From Phocoena phocoena (Eukaryota > Chordata > Mammalia > Artiodactyla > Phocoenidae): a stretch of DNA of 64,000 nt. This document shows, in pieces, positions 1-11,524 of the stretch. The stretch is from contig NC_089226.1 in NCBI RefSeq assembly GCF_963924675.1, positions 53,027,124-53,091,123 on the forward strand, in the 5' to 3' direction. The translations under genes and the position numbers were made by a program. Position 1 is the first letter of the stretch; each line of letters opens with the position of its first letter. Below the pieces are notes generated by a model, which did no database searches, was not told the origin of the DNA, and saw only the letters and a list, made by a program, of their open reading frames with translations.

Positions 1-149
1 ACCCTCAAAGTGCGTGGGACCTCCTGGAGCCCTGGGGTCCCATGAAGCTCGCAGAGGCTGGACAATACCCTGTCTTTTGTTCAGGATTCTTGAGGAAGGC
101 AAGGGCCGCAGCTTCCACAGGCACCTTGCTGCTTGAAAGTTGATCTGTG

Positions 150-295
150 TGGGCATTCACAGCATTAAGGTCACCTTTGAGCTCCTAAGAAATACAGAAT
201 CTCTGGCACCCCTCAGAGGAACTGGATCAGAATCTGCATTTTGACAAGACACCCAGGTAATCTACGTGCACATTCAAGTTTAAGAAGCGCTGAGT
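150..295 (+). mobile_element. MER5-like DNA transposon remnant
   Basis: The stretch reads like the middle and end of a MER5-type hAT MITE: CTCCTAAGAAATACAGAATC, then AACTGGATCAGAATCTGCAT, then a 3' part ending TTTAAGAAGCGCTGAG. These elements are non-coding and were moved by an hAT transposase long ago. The copy is diverged and its ends are approximate. Confidence 0.6.
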
Positions 296-340
296 TAAAG
301 AGCAGTTACTGATTTTGACTGCATGCTGACATAATGGTGT

Positions 341-482
341 TACCAGGAAGTATTAAGAGTTCCTGATACCTGGTTTCCACCCCTAGAAATTCTGATTTAA
401 CTGGCCTAGGGTATGACCTGGGCATTGGGATTTTTGACAGCTCTCTGGGTGACCTTAATGTGTAGTGATGGTTGAAAACCAC
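341..482 (+). mobile_element. Second MER5-like remnant
   Basis: A second MER5-like stretch follows the first after about 45 bases. It contains the CCCTAGAAATTCTGATTTAA and GGTTGAAAACCAC segments typical of the middle and 3' end of these MITEs. Two neighbouring copies in one orientation could be separate insertions or a duplicated element; divergence is too high to decide by eye. Confidence 0.5.
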
Positions 483-1854
483 AAGTTCCTAAACAGACCA
501 AGCATTGGTATTAATTATTTTTAAAGAGAAAATTATCTGGGGCTGAGTTGGTGCCTGGTCCTTTTTTCCATTGGCAAAAGGGGATCATGCCATAGCAGAA
601 ATTTGAAAGGTGAGAGAAACTCAAAATCTCCGAGGAAAATTATTCATGTAAGGGGTTCTGATGGTCCAACATCTCCAATCAAAGAAAAACAAAAATAAAG
701 TAATTAAGGAAATGAGGAATAGGAAGGTTGGAGTTGAAACCTACTAATAAGCTTCCATTCAATCTTTTCTCATTCCCATGACCAATAGCCAGCCAGCCTT
801 TAATTAAAATATTTCTTCTAGTCTGTAAAATATTCCTCATAGAGAAATTCTTACCATCAAACATTGTCATAACAATATTTCTTTTCAAAGAATTGCCTGC
901 AATGAGAACAAGTACGTGAGAAATACAGGTTTTTCCGTCATCCGGCCCAAAGTTTAAGACATATAGTACAGCCAAATGGATGCACTAAGGAAGTGAGAGC
1001 GAAATGGAGGAAAGGTGACCTGCCTAATTGTGAGGCCCAAGGGGATCCCATAACAGGGAGAAAACAGTAGTGGAATGCCTCTCTGACTGCTTCGTTTCCC
1101 TTGGACGAACGTTGGCTGGGTGGCCCAGCCCCTTTAACAAATAATCTTGAATACGTTTTTGCTAGAGTGGAATTTGTACGTCAGACTAATTCCAGAATTA
1201 ACTTGTTGGAAAAGGTATTTAAAAACGGAGGCAAAAAAAGAGAGAAATGTCTTTCCTGTTTATTTGACTGTGTATAGCACTAAAGGGTCCTTCATAATCA
1301 ACAGGACACCTTTTGGAGACTTCCAAAGACATCTTGGGCTAAGAAAATTTGGAAATCAGGGGGAACTGGATACTCAGACGCAGAGAAGTATAAACTCAAG
1401 AGATAGCATGGGGCTGTAAATTTTCCTAAAGTAAGAAGATAATCACCTTCCCCTCCCCAACCCTGTTGAGAAGACATATGAGGATGCATTTTTCAGAGGG
1501 CTGAACTCTGAAAACTCTCTTAAGATCTGTTCTCCCTCCTCACATATATGTAGAATTGGGTTCAGTCCTCTATGTAGGTTTGAATTTAATGTAATCCTTT
1601 TAGGAGTTCACGTATTGTTCTTGCAACTTAACTTTGTAAGTTTAAAATTATTTACAAATAAGAACTTTAAAATCCTAAGTAAATGAATGAAAAGTAAAGT
1701 ATGACCCCTGCTCTTTCAAAACTATGCTGCATTTTGGCAGATCAAGAACAGCTATAGCCGTTCTTACGCTGGAGTCTAGAATGACCCTACACTACCACGT
1801 GCGCTTAACTTTTTTAGCATCATTGATGAATTTATCTGAACTTCTACTAGAGTA
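483..1854. other. No gene or repeat recognised
   Basis: Mixed-composition DNA with only short chance reading frames (98 codons at most, with no protein family recognised). I see no splice-bounded exon that I can support. Confidence 0.5.
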
Positions 1855-1945
1855 TGAACCTCTCCAGGGCAGGGACCGTGTCTGACTCATTTTGTATCAC
1901 ATGTACCTTGAAGAGAGTCTGGCACAGAATGAGTGTTGTTTATAT
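1855..1945 (+). mobile_element. L2 LINE 3' end
   Basis: The block CTCCAGGGCAGGGACCGTGT followed by TCTGGCACAGAATGAGTG is the familiar 3' terminus of L2. It is only the last 90 or so bases, as is common for this ancient LINE. Confidence 0.65.
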
Positions 1946-2159
1946 AATCACCTCCCCCCACCCCCCTAGCCCGACACACAAAACATGGGTAGTGGGCCAA
2001 GGCAAAGAAATCAGAATGGTGACATTCCTGAAATTCTGCTTATGAAGAAATACGCTGAAATTGGAGTTATTCAGGAAACCTGCATATTTTAAACTACTTA
2101 TTCTGTTTATTTAATGATTAATAGTTTATTCAGGTTTCTATTGCTTCTTAAGTCAGGTT

Positions 2160-4640
2160 TAGTAAATTATAATTTTCTAGAAAATTGTTTTCCCTAAATT
2201 TTTAAATTTATTGGCATAAAGTATTTTAAATCGTATTCTTATGATTTAAAATTTCTCATAAATCCATAATTTTCTCTTATTGCTAATCTATTTCTTTGTG
2301 TCTTCTCTTCTTTTCTTGATTAATCTTGCAAAATGTTTATTTTGTTGCTCTTTCCAAATAGCAAAATATGGGCTTTTTAATCCTCTCTATGTTTATTTCC
2401 TATTTCATACATTTTTGTTGATATATTTTATTGTTCTTTCTATTATATGTGTTTACTCTCTTGTTTTTGTTTCTTCCCCTAATCGCCAAGGTTGTATGCT
2501 CAGCTAATTTTCAGTCTTTTTCTGTTCTACTGTAAGCATGTAAAGACCATAAATTCCCTCTGAGAATTGCATAAACTGTATTAAAATGTGTATTAAAATG
2601 TATTATTTTCATGGACACCCATTTGTAAACATATTCTAATTTCCACTCTATTTTTTTCCATTGACTCATGAATTAATTAGAAGCATGTTCTTTTTAATTG
2701 TCGGGAATTTCTAATTGTTCTTTGCTATTGATCCCCCCCCCATTTTTTGTCATTGTGGCAAGAGAATGTGCTCAATGATATTGATTGATTGGTATGTATT
2801 GAGATTGCTTTCTTTCCTACCTAATACATGACAACTTTTTGAAATACTGCATGTGCATTCAGAAAGAAAATATGTTCTCTAGTATGCTCATTAGATCAAA
2901 CTTGTTAATGTTCATCACTCCTATATTTTAATATCTTTTAATCTTTTATCTATTACAAAAGATAGTTGTGTTAAAATCTATCAACTATAACTGTTGTCAC
3001 TTTTGTAGTTCTATCAGTTTTTGCTTTACATATTTTAAGGCTACGTTAGTAAATTATACAAATTTGTAATTGGTACAGCTCCTTGAGAAATTATTCTTTT
3101 ATACATCATATGATGACCCTCTTTTTTCCTAATAATGCTCTTGCCCTGAAGCCTACTTTATTCAGTGTTTTATATCTATACCAACTTTATTTGATTAGCC
3201 TATCTTTTCTCCCAAGTATATCTTTTCCCCACCCCTTTATCTTAGCCTTTTTGGGTCCTTGTACTTTAGATGCGTCTCTAGCTAAAAGGCAAGTTTAGAC
3301 TATTTACATTGATTGTGATTATTAATGATTTATCTGGATTTTATTTCTATCATCTCATTATTGCTTTATGTCTAACATGCTTTCTCTTCCTATTTTTTTT
3401 CCTTTTTGCTTCTCTTCTGTTAAATTCATCAAATTTCCTTTATTCTACACTTTGTGATTCTTCAGTTTTCTAGGAAATTATCATTCTACCTTCTACTAAT
3501 TTGTTGGCTGCCTTTACATTTTTTTAAGCTAATCAATATTGTCATCCTCCTTTCTAGTAACACAGGGTCCTTAAACACTTTTCCCAAGACACCCCCTTCC
3601 ACATCACCTGTTATTGTCACCGAGTGTTTCAGTTTCATCTTGCTTTCACTCTCCCTGAACTAGGTAGTATTATCACAGTTTATGTAATCAATGTCTACTT
3701 TAGACTTATCCATGTGTTAACCAGATTCCGTACACACTGCTTCTTCATTCATCCCATGCCTTCATTTTGGGTCCAGCTTTCCTCTTCCTCAAATAGATCC
3801 TGTTGTATTTTCAGCTAGATCTCTTAAGTGGTAAATTCCTTCAGTTTATATCTATTTAAAAATCTCTATTTGTCTTCACTCTGGAATGATACTTTAGCTG
3901 AATACAGAACTCTAGAATGCTGGTTTTATTTTCTCAAGCCTTTGAGGATACCATTCTATTGTTCCCTGACCTCTTTGCAGCTAATGAGAAATGTGATGTC
4001 GGAAAAAGCGTAATTTCTTTCTAGGTGATCTGTGTTTTCTCCATGCTGTTCTACTGATCTTCTTTCTGTTTGGGTATTCTGTAATTTTACTGTGATGTTT
4101 CTAGGTCTAGGTTTACTTTGTTTTTTTCTACATGGAAATCATTGTGATTTTAAACCTGAGGAATTACATTTTTTTGTCCATTTTTTAAAATTTCTTGGTA
4201 ATGATTTCTTTAAATATTGCATCATCCACACTCACATTCCTTCTGTTTTATCTTCCCAGACTACTATTAGACATATTTTGGATCTTCTTATTCTATTTTC
4301 CATATCTTAACCTCTTTTGTAGTTTTCATCTGTTTTCTTTAAGTGCTCTATTCTGGATAATTTCCTTAAATATATTTTCAGTTCAGAAATTCCCTCTTAT
4401 GTCTAATATTTTGTTTAACACATTATTTCACTAGTCTTTCATTTCAATTTTTTTCATGTCTAGAAGTTTTTCTTAGTTTTTTAAATCAAAACTGCCTGCT
4501 TATTATTGACTTATATTTTCAACTTATTATTTTATGTTTATAATTATTTAAATGTACTTAATTTACCAACTTTCTCAGGTTCCTCTATTATCAAAGTTCT
4601 CAGTTACTGAGAGATTCTGTCTCCAGAAATGTTTTGCATT
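2160..4640 (-). mobile_element. Ancient L1 fragment, minus strand
   Basis: A long AT-rich block reading as antisense L1. The part around 2880-3330 corresponds to the endonuclease end of ORF2 (compare with 36100-36700 of this window). The part around 3880-4330 corresponds to ORF1 and its junction with ORF2; the segment near 3970-4050 lines up with 36960-37020. It is far more diverged than the other L1s here, with no open frame of useful length. An ORF1-rich HAL1-type element is an alternative. Both ends are approximate. Confidence 0.65.
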
Positions 4641-5490
4641 TGTTTCTACCAGGCACTTAGGGAGCACCACTAAACTAGAACCAATCTTAATATTAATTTC
4701 TCAGCTTGGAGTTTCCTGATATATAGTTGACCCCTATTTTAAATTTGAACTGTAACTCCATATGAAGCACAGATCCAAGATTAAAATATTTGTCTTCTTT
4801 TCTTAAGCAAAGTTTAGACACAAACTACAGCAGGAACTTGCATGCAATGTCTTTGCCATCTCCCCCTGATGGACGAAGATTGTTCTTTTTTTATCCTGTC
4901 CTCTGATGATCCTGGATTTATACGAAAGTCTTGGTTAAAACTGCCTGTCTCCTGCAGGACCAAGATATCATCTCATGTCTCCAAGTTGTGATAAAATATT
5001 ACAGAAATCGATCTTCATTCTCACCTGTGTCCTGACTCCAGGCAGCTACATTATCAGCTCTCTTAGACTACATGTTTAGTTCCCACTTCATTTCTTGAAG
5101 CAAAGAATTATCTTTCTTTATTTCAAACTCAGCTTAAGCCTTGAAAAGATTTTTTATTATATTTATTCCAGTTGTATAGGTGCCATAACAGGAAGTGCTA
5201 GTAACAGGACATTCCGCGAATTATATATGTTGCTGTATGTATTACCCAAACCAGGAAGGCCTTTGAGTGACTTTGCCATTGTCCTCCACCTGCTCCTGTA
5301 TCTTGAATGTGGGGAAGGATGGAAATGGAGAAAAGGAGCAGGGGGGAGGGAAGAATACCAAACAGGGAACATTAGTCACACATTAACAGTCCTAGCTTTA
5401 TCTGTACTTTGCCATGTCGCCCTTGGCAAATTCTTTCCTCTTTGAGTCCTGTATTTTCTATCCATAGAATAATGGGTTTAGATAATAAAA
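4641..5490. other. No gene or repeat recognised
   Basis: Unassigned DNA. A 116-codon frame (5095-5445) and its antisense shadow have no recognisable motifs and look like chance. Confidence 0.45.
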
Positions 5491-5494
5491 GATA

Positions 5495-5740
5495 ATAATG
5501 ACCCTTGCTGAGTCCTTTTCTGAGGACTCAAGATATGCCCTGCACTATTCTGTATTCATTATATTATCTACCTTATGTTATATACTCACACAAAAATCCA
5601 TTAAGAAAAGTATTGTTGCCTCTATCTTTTAGACAATAAATTGCAAATAAGGAAGGTTATATAATTTGGCCAAGATCTCCAAGCTGCAAGTGGCAAAGTG
5701 ATGATTTGAACACAGGTCTGTTTGAGTCTAAAGCATGTCT
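5495..5740 (-). mobile_element. MIR SINE
   Basis: Antisense MIR order is visible: TTGCTGAGTCCTTTTCTGAG, a diverged core near TTAGACAATAAATTGCAAAT, then CAAGCTGCAAGTGGCAAAGT and the TTTGAACACAGGTCTGTTTG head. MIR is an ancient tRNA-derived SINE mobilised by L2. Confidence 0.7.
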
Positions 5741-6339
5741 CTTAAGTTCTATGTTACTTTCCCTCTTACTTTCTCCTTGATGATCATGAAGATTCCTGTC
5801 ATTTCTAACCACCTTGGAGTCTCTAATCAGCCTTTAATTCCGTATGTATGTGTAACTTTCATTTTTCACTCAGCCTTGTTCAGGGTCTCAATGTTCTCAT
5901 CTCTACAAGTCGAATCCACTTCTTGTCCCTCTCACCCCAGGCCACTGCCCTGTATAATTATTGGCTGAATTAGTATTATATGAGTGTTTTATACAAGCTT
6001 CTTAAAATATGGTTTCTGTAGGGCTGGAAATAATTCTACATATATTCATCCACATATATCACAGCAAGACCAGACATGAGGTACAGTGCTCACTGCCAAG
6101 AGCTCCTTTACAAGAAAAGATTTAAGTTGTTTTTTTTCATAGGAACTTCCATGGAGTGAGATCAAAGATACGTTTAATTTCCTCAGAATGCAAATGGCCC
6201 TCTGTCTGTATTTAGATGGTTTGTAATACAGCCCCTTAGGTAGTAAAGTCAAATTGGGCAGAAAAAAGAAAATAAGTAAAGCATATCAGGGCCCTAGTGT
6301 TTTTACCTTGTAGGTTCATCAGATTTTTCTAGTTCATTC
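5741..6339. other. Unassigned DNA, possible weak L2 trace
   Basis: The part 5780-5960 has the pyrimidine-rich flavour of sense L2 but cannot be placed securely. The rest is unrecognised, with no supportable gene. Confidence 0.3.
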
Positions 6340-6597
6340 ATTGCTGCAATTCATATATTTATTAAATAAGTAGTTACTGGACAATCACTTGTTCGCTAAT
6401 TAGTTACTGAGCTAATTATCTACGAGGAGCTTTGCTAAGCATTGAGGATAAATTGATAAATAAAACAGACTGAGCACATGTTTTTGTGGAACTTAGAAAC
6501 CGATGGAGAGGTGAAGAGTGAACAAATAGTTGCTCAAAAAATATATATGTGTACACATTGTGCTGGCGGATGTGAAGAGAAAAATTGGACAATAGCA
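6340..6597 (-). mobile_element. L2 fragment (3' part, split by L1)
   Basis: Antisense L2: the TATATTTATTAAATAAGTAG tail region leads into GCTAAGCATTGAGGATAAAT and the following UTR. It is interrupted by the L1 at 6612-7290 and appears to continue at 7305. Confidence 0.6.
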
Positions 6598-6827
6598 GAG
6601 GATAGCATTTATTTATTTTTAATTTTTTGAAATTTTTTTTTTGTGAGTCTGCTTTTTTTTTTATTCACTAGTTTGTTGTAAATTTTAGATTCCACATATA
6701 AGTGATATCATACAGTATTTATCTTTCTCTGTCTGACTTATTTCACTTAGCATAATGCCCTCCAAGTCCGTCCATGTTGCTGCAAGTTGCATTATTTTAT
6801 TCTTTTTATGGCTGAGTAGTATTCCAT

Positions 6828-6879
<52 letters not shown>

Positions 6880-7304
6880 ACATCTCCTTTATCCCTTCAT
6901 CTCTTGTTGGACGCTTAGGTTGTTTCCATACCTTGGCATTTGTAAATAATGCTGCTATGAATATTGTGGTACATATATCTTTTTGAATTAATGTTTTTGT
7001 TTTTTTAGGATATATACCCAGGAGTGGAATTGCTAAGTCGTATGGTAGTTCTATTTTTAGTTTTTTGAGAAACCTCCATACTGTTTTCCACAGTGGCTGC
7101 ATCAATTTACATTCCCACAAACAGTGTACATGGGTTACATTTTCTCCATATCCTTGCCAGGATTTGTAGTGTTTTTATTTTTTGGATTCTGTGACTTGAT
7201 ATTTACTGACAGTTATGGAGAATTCTTTGCCATTGTCTCTTGCACTATTACTGCTACCCTGTTCGCCTCCTTTTTGGGAACCTTACATTAGAGGCTAGCA
7301 TTTA
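6598..7304 (-). mobile_element. 5'-truncated L1 with target-site duplication
   Basis: The T-rich start at 6612 is the 3' end of an antisense L1. Typical ORF2 3' sequence follows, with the translated motifs GIYPKK and WKQPKRPTRDEGIKEMWYI on the minus strand. A TA microsatellite (6832-6877) lies inside. The flanks GAGGATAGCATTTA (6598-6611) and GAGGCTAGCATTTA (7291-7304) match at 13 of 14 bases, so they are a likely TSD. L1 similarity fades near 7195, leaving about 95 bases inside the TSD that I cannot assign. The insertion splits an older L2. Confidence 0.8.
6832..6877. repeat. (TA)n microsatellite inside L1
   Basis: About 23 uninterrupted TA dinucleotides. It lies where L1 normally reads ATTGTATAT, so it probably grew from a short TATATA in the element. 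Confidence 0.95.
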
Positions 7305-7900
7305 GAGTGGGGGAGGGAAGGGAGGGTCTGGGAAGTCTCCTTTGCTGAAATGACTTGTAAGCTGAGCCCTAAGGGGTGTCAAGGGTGGGAAGAAGAGTAT
7401 TTCAGGCAAATGGACAGCAGATGGAAAGTCCTGAGCGGAGGGAGAGAGTGGAGAGTTCCTCGGCACTTTCAAGGAACTGGAGATAAACTCAAATGTGACC
7501 CAAGGTGAGGCTGAGTTGCTAGGGAAGAGTAAGATCACACCCTGGTTCTTAAACCACCTTAAGGATTTGGGTTTTCACTCTAAGCACCCAATACTAGTTT
7601 ATGCTGGAGTGGTTTGACCTGTTTTATGTTTGTAAGGACTTCTCAGACTGCTGCCCTGAAAATAAACAGGATGATATCAGAGGAGGAGGGAGAACAATTT
7701 GTAGATGGTGGCAGTTCAGGAATGGAATGGTGATGGCTCAGACTAGAGCAGGGAGTGCTGGGAGTGAAGGGACATGACTAAAGACTATTATGGAGTTAGA
7801 GTGGAGAAGGATGCTGGATTGGAGGTAGGAGGTAAGGGAGAGGATGCTTTCAAGAATAGACCCCAAGTTTCTCTTTTAGACAGTGGAGCAAATGGAAACA
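7305..7900 (-). mobile_element. L2 fragment (continuation)
   Basis: Antisense L2, with the segments TTTCAGGCAAATGGACAGCA, a match to the conserved ATCACTCTGGCTGCT region near 7645, and a 3' part near 7860 reading AATAGACCCCAAGTTTCTC. Together with 6340-6597 it forms one old L2 split by the L1. Confidence 0.75.
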
Positions 7901-8024
7901 CCATCTACTGATGTAAATGCATCAACTGTAGGTCAGACCTTAAGCTCAAAGCAAGTACTAGCACTTTAGGCCGGCGGTTCTAAAGGGTCTGGGTATTTTA
8001 GTTGTGTGTATGCATAGCAATTTT

Positions 8025-8285
8025 AACAGCTAATATTACTGAGTGCTCACTCCCTGCCAGGACTGTGCTAAGCCTTTGTCTATGTCAACTCATTTATCCT
8101 CATCACAACCATCTGAGGCTGGTAATATTATTATCTAATTTTAAAAGTGAGGAAACTGAGGCACACAGATATTCTAGGTATCTTGCCTAAAAATCACTCA
8201 ACTAGTAAATGCAGATGTCGGATCTGAACCCATGTAGTCCTGAGGCAAAGTCCATGTTCCTGGACCTAACTGTTCCTTTCTTTCC
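8025..8285 (-). mobile_element. MIR SINE
   Basis: A clear antisense MIR: TACTGAGTGCTCACTCCCTG, AACTCATTTATCCTCATCAC, GAGGAAACTGAGGCACACAG, then TCGGATCTGAACCCATGTAG. It is nearly full length and one of the better preserved MIRs here. Confidence 0.9.
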
Positions 8286-8286
8286 C

Positions 8287-8470
8287 CAAGAATCTCCTAG
8301 TCTAGTTTGGAGGAACGCACAGTAACCAACACTATGAGAATAATGGAAGAAAGACTATAATAATCATCGCTAACATTTGGTAGTAGAGTATGGGGATTCA
8401 CAGTGTGCTGAGGGGACACAGAGCAGAGAGGTGTGAGCTTTCATTGAGAAAATGGCATTTAAAGGATATT
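8287..8470 (-). mobile_element. Probable L2 fragment
   Basis: AATCTCCTAGTCTAGTTTGG and GGGGACACAGAGCAGAGAGG match the antisense L2 3' UTR order. It is diverged, and directly abuts the MIR before it. Confidence 0.5.
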
Positions 8471-8524
8471 TTGTAATATAGTAGAAATGTACATGGAACA
8501 CAGGCTCTTACTGAAGAGGACATG

Positions 8525-8615
8525 TCTTTGAGGCAGTGTTGTGCTCATCTTTGTAACTCCAGGACCTCACCTTGGCACATGGTAGGGACACAGTAAATGT
8601 TTCATGAAGCCACCT
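8525..8615 (+). mobile_element. L2 LINE 3' end
   Basis: Sense L2 tail: CTTTGAGGCAGTGTTGTGCT, then CTTGGCACATGGTAGGGACA and AGTAAATGTTTCATGAA. Only the terminal 90 bases are present. Confidence 0.65.
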
Positions 8616-9415
8616 GAAATGAAACACATTGCAAACAAGGACACTACCTCATGACACTTAAACTGCTCTGCTCTTGTCTTTACCAGGAACTTTTATTTTC
8701 CCATCCTCCTTTAACGAAGAAGACAAAGGCAATGGCTCATACACAGGAAGAATAACTTTGCCAGGTTGGCTTTCAAGTCACAGTCTTCAGGAATGTGTTT
8801 GATCTAAAAGCAAGGACTGTCTGCATTTTCAGTGAACTTGCCTGCAGAAATCTTTAATGAGTTTACCTATAAACTAGCATGGCTTATTACTTGCATTATT
8901 AGCCAGATTTCTAAATGGTATTTTAAAAAACGGAGTGCGCACACATATACGTACAAACAATGTCTGTCTCTCCGGTAGTCCCTACATTTGAATTAGGCTT
9001 TCCAGGAATCTCCACTCAAAAGATTTTACATTATCTCTCCCGTGTGGGTGGTCAATTACAATTCTGCCAAAATCGAAACAGAAACTTTAGGAGAATTACT
9101 AGATGTTTGTGTTCTCTCAGCTGATCCTGCCCACTCCCTCTCCAGAAACTCCCGGAGGCCCCCTATGTGAAATTGACATGTTTTTTCACATTGTGGCAGA
9201 CCTTGGCTGGCATCCCTTACCCTCTAAGCTTCCCTCTACATCCTCCTTTCTTATTCCCAACTTTCCACTTGTTAAGAGAGGCCTATTGATCTTGCCCCTG
9301 AAATGACACAGTCTTACTTTCAAATGTTGGGGATGTCTCTGCAAGTGATGAGCAAGGAGATTTGGGACAAAGTAGAGTGAAATTAGTATTGAATTATTTT
9401 GTTCAGTCAAAAAAC
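8616..9415. other. No gene or repeat recognised
   Basis: Repeat-poor DNA with no supportable exon. The part 8800-8930 is AT-rich with several homeodomain-like TTAT/ATTA cores, but these are too common to interpret alone. Confidence 0.45.
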
Positions 9416-9419
9416 AAAA

Positions 9420-9960
9420 CAAAGACATATATTGAGCACCTCAGTGCCTGGAAGTATGCTAGGTGGCGGCGATGCAAGGTGAATAAAATACGCTCCTTTT
9501 ATGGAGCTCTCAGTCTAGTAACATCAATGGCATGAAAACAAACAATTTTAGAAATACAATGAAGTGCAGTGCTGGGGTAAGTGTAGGGTGTTGTGGGCAT
9601 ATGCCAGAGTGCTGGGAATGGTAAAGGCTCTCTGGGAGAGGTGATTCCTGAATTAAGTCAAGAAAAAAGAGCAAGCAGGAGTTAGCCAGGTGATGAACAC
9701 ATTTCGAGGTGTGGGGTTGAAGGGAACATCTAGATACGACAGACAGCAGGATTTACATGGGGGCAGCTCAAGCTGGATTGTAAGGTGCATGCAGAGGGAG
9801 ACAATGAGGCCGTAGGTTGGGCTGCTGATTAAGGAGTCTGTCGATTCTGCTAAGGAACTTGAACTCTATCTTGGGGACATTGGGGAGCCATTAAAGGAAT
9901 TTAAGTAGGGGAGTATCAGGGTCAGATTATTGTGTTTAAGTAAGTGCCTCAGGTAATGGT
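9420..9960 (-). mobile_element. L2 fragment, about 540 bp
   Basis: Antisense L2 in order: ATATATTGAGCACCTCAGTG, ATGGAGCTCTCAGTCTAGTA, AGGAGTTAGCCAGGTGATGA, and GGAGCCATTAAAGGAATTTA. The order matches a single L2 3' region without large gaps. Confidence 0.85.
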
Positions 9961-11150
9961 GACTTCTTTACGCAAGGCCACAAGGTGCTCCTGAGTCCTC
10001 ACAGAGATCAGAGTACTGGAAACAGGAAGCCTATGGACTGTCCAGTCAGAGCATTTGGGAAACACAGGAGCCTTATCTACAAGATTTCAGAAGAGGGGAG
10101 ACGGAAGACTAGGGAAAGCAACTGCAAGTCTTTAGCCTTCTTTTCTTTAGAGCATTTCTAAGTTATTTCTCAGAATAATTGTTATCTCATTCCTATCAAT
10201 ATTTTATGAGTAATACAGAGATTCCTTGAAAAAATCTCAGGTCTAAAGATATATATTTTTGTCTAAGTTATGTTACATATCTTATGAGTCTACCTATTGG
10301 GCCAAACATATCAATATCAGGCCAAAGCAATTGCAACATATTTTCCTTATAAAAATCTTGCAGTTTTTCAACAGAGCATCTTTAGTGTCCTTGACAGACA
10401 TCTAATGGAAACTATCATAATTTATTTGAAAATATATCATGGTATTTCTCACCCTGCATGATCTGAAATGATCTTCCCAGAAAAAGGACTTAACTTTATG
10501 GTTCATATTTTTCTCATTTAAATTCTGTTTATTTTTCATATTGTTATGTATTTTTTACTATTCCTCCACTGGCGCATTGTAATAACTGACCATATTTGCT
10601 TAGCAGGAGAGTCAATGTTCATTTGCATATGTCTTGTTCCTGCTAGAAGCTCAAAGGTGGCCTTGCCCTTTTGCAAGCTGCTTGGTTACTGTTGTCCAAA
10701 TGAGTATATGTTAGGGAGTAAAGGGCAGTGTCCTGAAGATGCAAAACTTATGTCTTAATCTTCGCTCTCAACTCCATTCCCAACCAGGTTTCTAGAGCTA
10801 TAATCGAAATAAATGTAGGACAGGGTGGGGGAGGAGACATTTACTCTTACTTTAAGTACTGATTGCATTTTTTCATTATAGGAAAATCTTTCTAAAATGG
10901 CCTCAGGCCAACATTTGATAGGGATATATCCTGGCTTTGGGGAGAATAGGGATGTAAAATTCCCCTAAGTCCTTCTGGAAGTCTACTTTACTAAACCTTG
11001 CAAAAAGGCAAACCAGGAAATTTCTTTATGCATCTTCCCATTTTAAGATGTAAAAATGACTGACAGGCATGGCAGACCTGTTAGCTTTGGAAGTTAGAGC
11101 CATTATCCTATTCTTAATACAGGCAATAAAAGTGCATTGCTTTGGGATAT
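9961..11150. other. No gene or repeat recognised
   Basis: Mixed unique-looking DNA. The reading frames are short and featureless. No promoter-like CpG enrichment was seen. Confidence 0.45.
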
Positions 11151-11227
11151 AGCTATCCATATCTATCTATAAAATACATATGCGTGTATGTGTGTGTGAG
11201 TGTGTGTGTGTATATATATGTATATGG
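11151..11227. repeat. Compound TATC / GT / TA low-complexity tract
   Basis: TATCTATC-like units pass into a (GT)n run and then TATATATG. It is an imperfect compound microsatellite. Confidence 0.8.
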
Positions 11228-11524
11228 CAGAAATGGAAATACTTTTTTTCCTGTTTAATTGCTAATTAACACTGTATATAAGTATGAATTTGGGAATTTG
11301 TGAAATTTAATTTTTCACACTGGTGGTAAAGCCTGGGACAACCTTGTGCAAAAAGATAAGAGAGCATTTCCATGCTGAGTATTTGACTGGTTTTAATACC
11401 ATTCAAGGCATGTATGTCTGTTTTGAATTGCCCGTTTATTTCATTTTACATCCAAGTGTACAACATGCTCACCAGCAAATAAGAATGTAACAAAATAGAA
11501 ATAAGCTGCGGTCAGTCGTCATTG
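11228..11524. other. No gene or repeat recognised
   Basis: AT-rich unique-looking sequence with no identifiable element. Confidence 0.4.
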
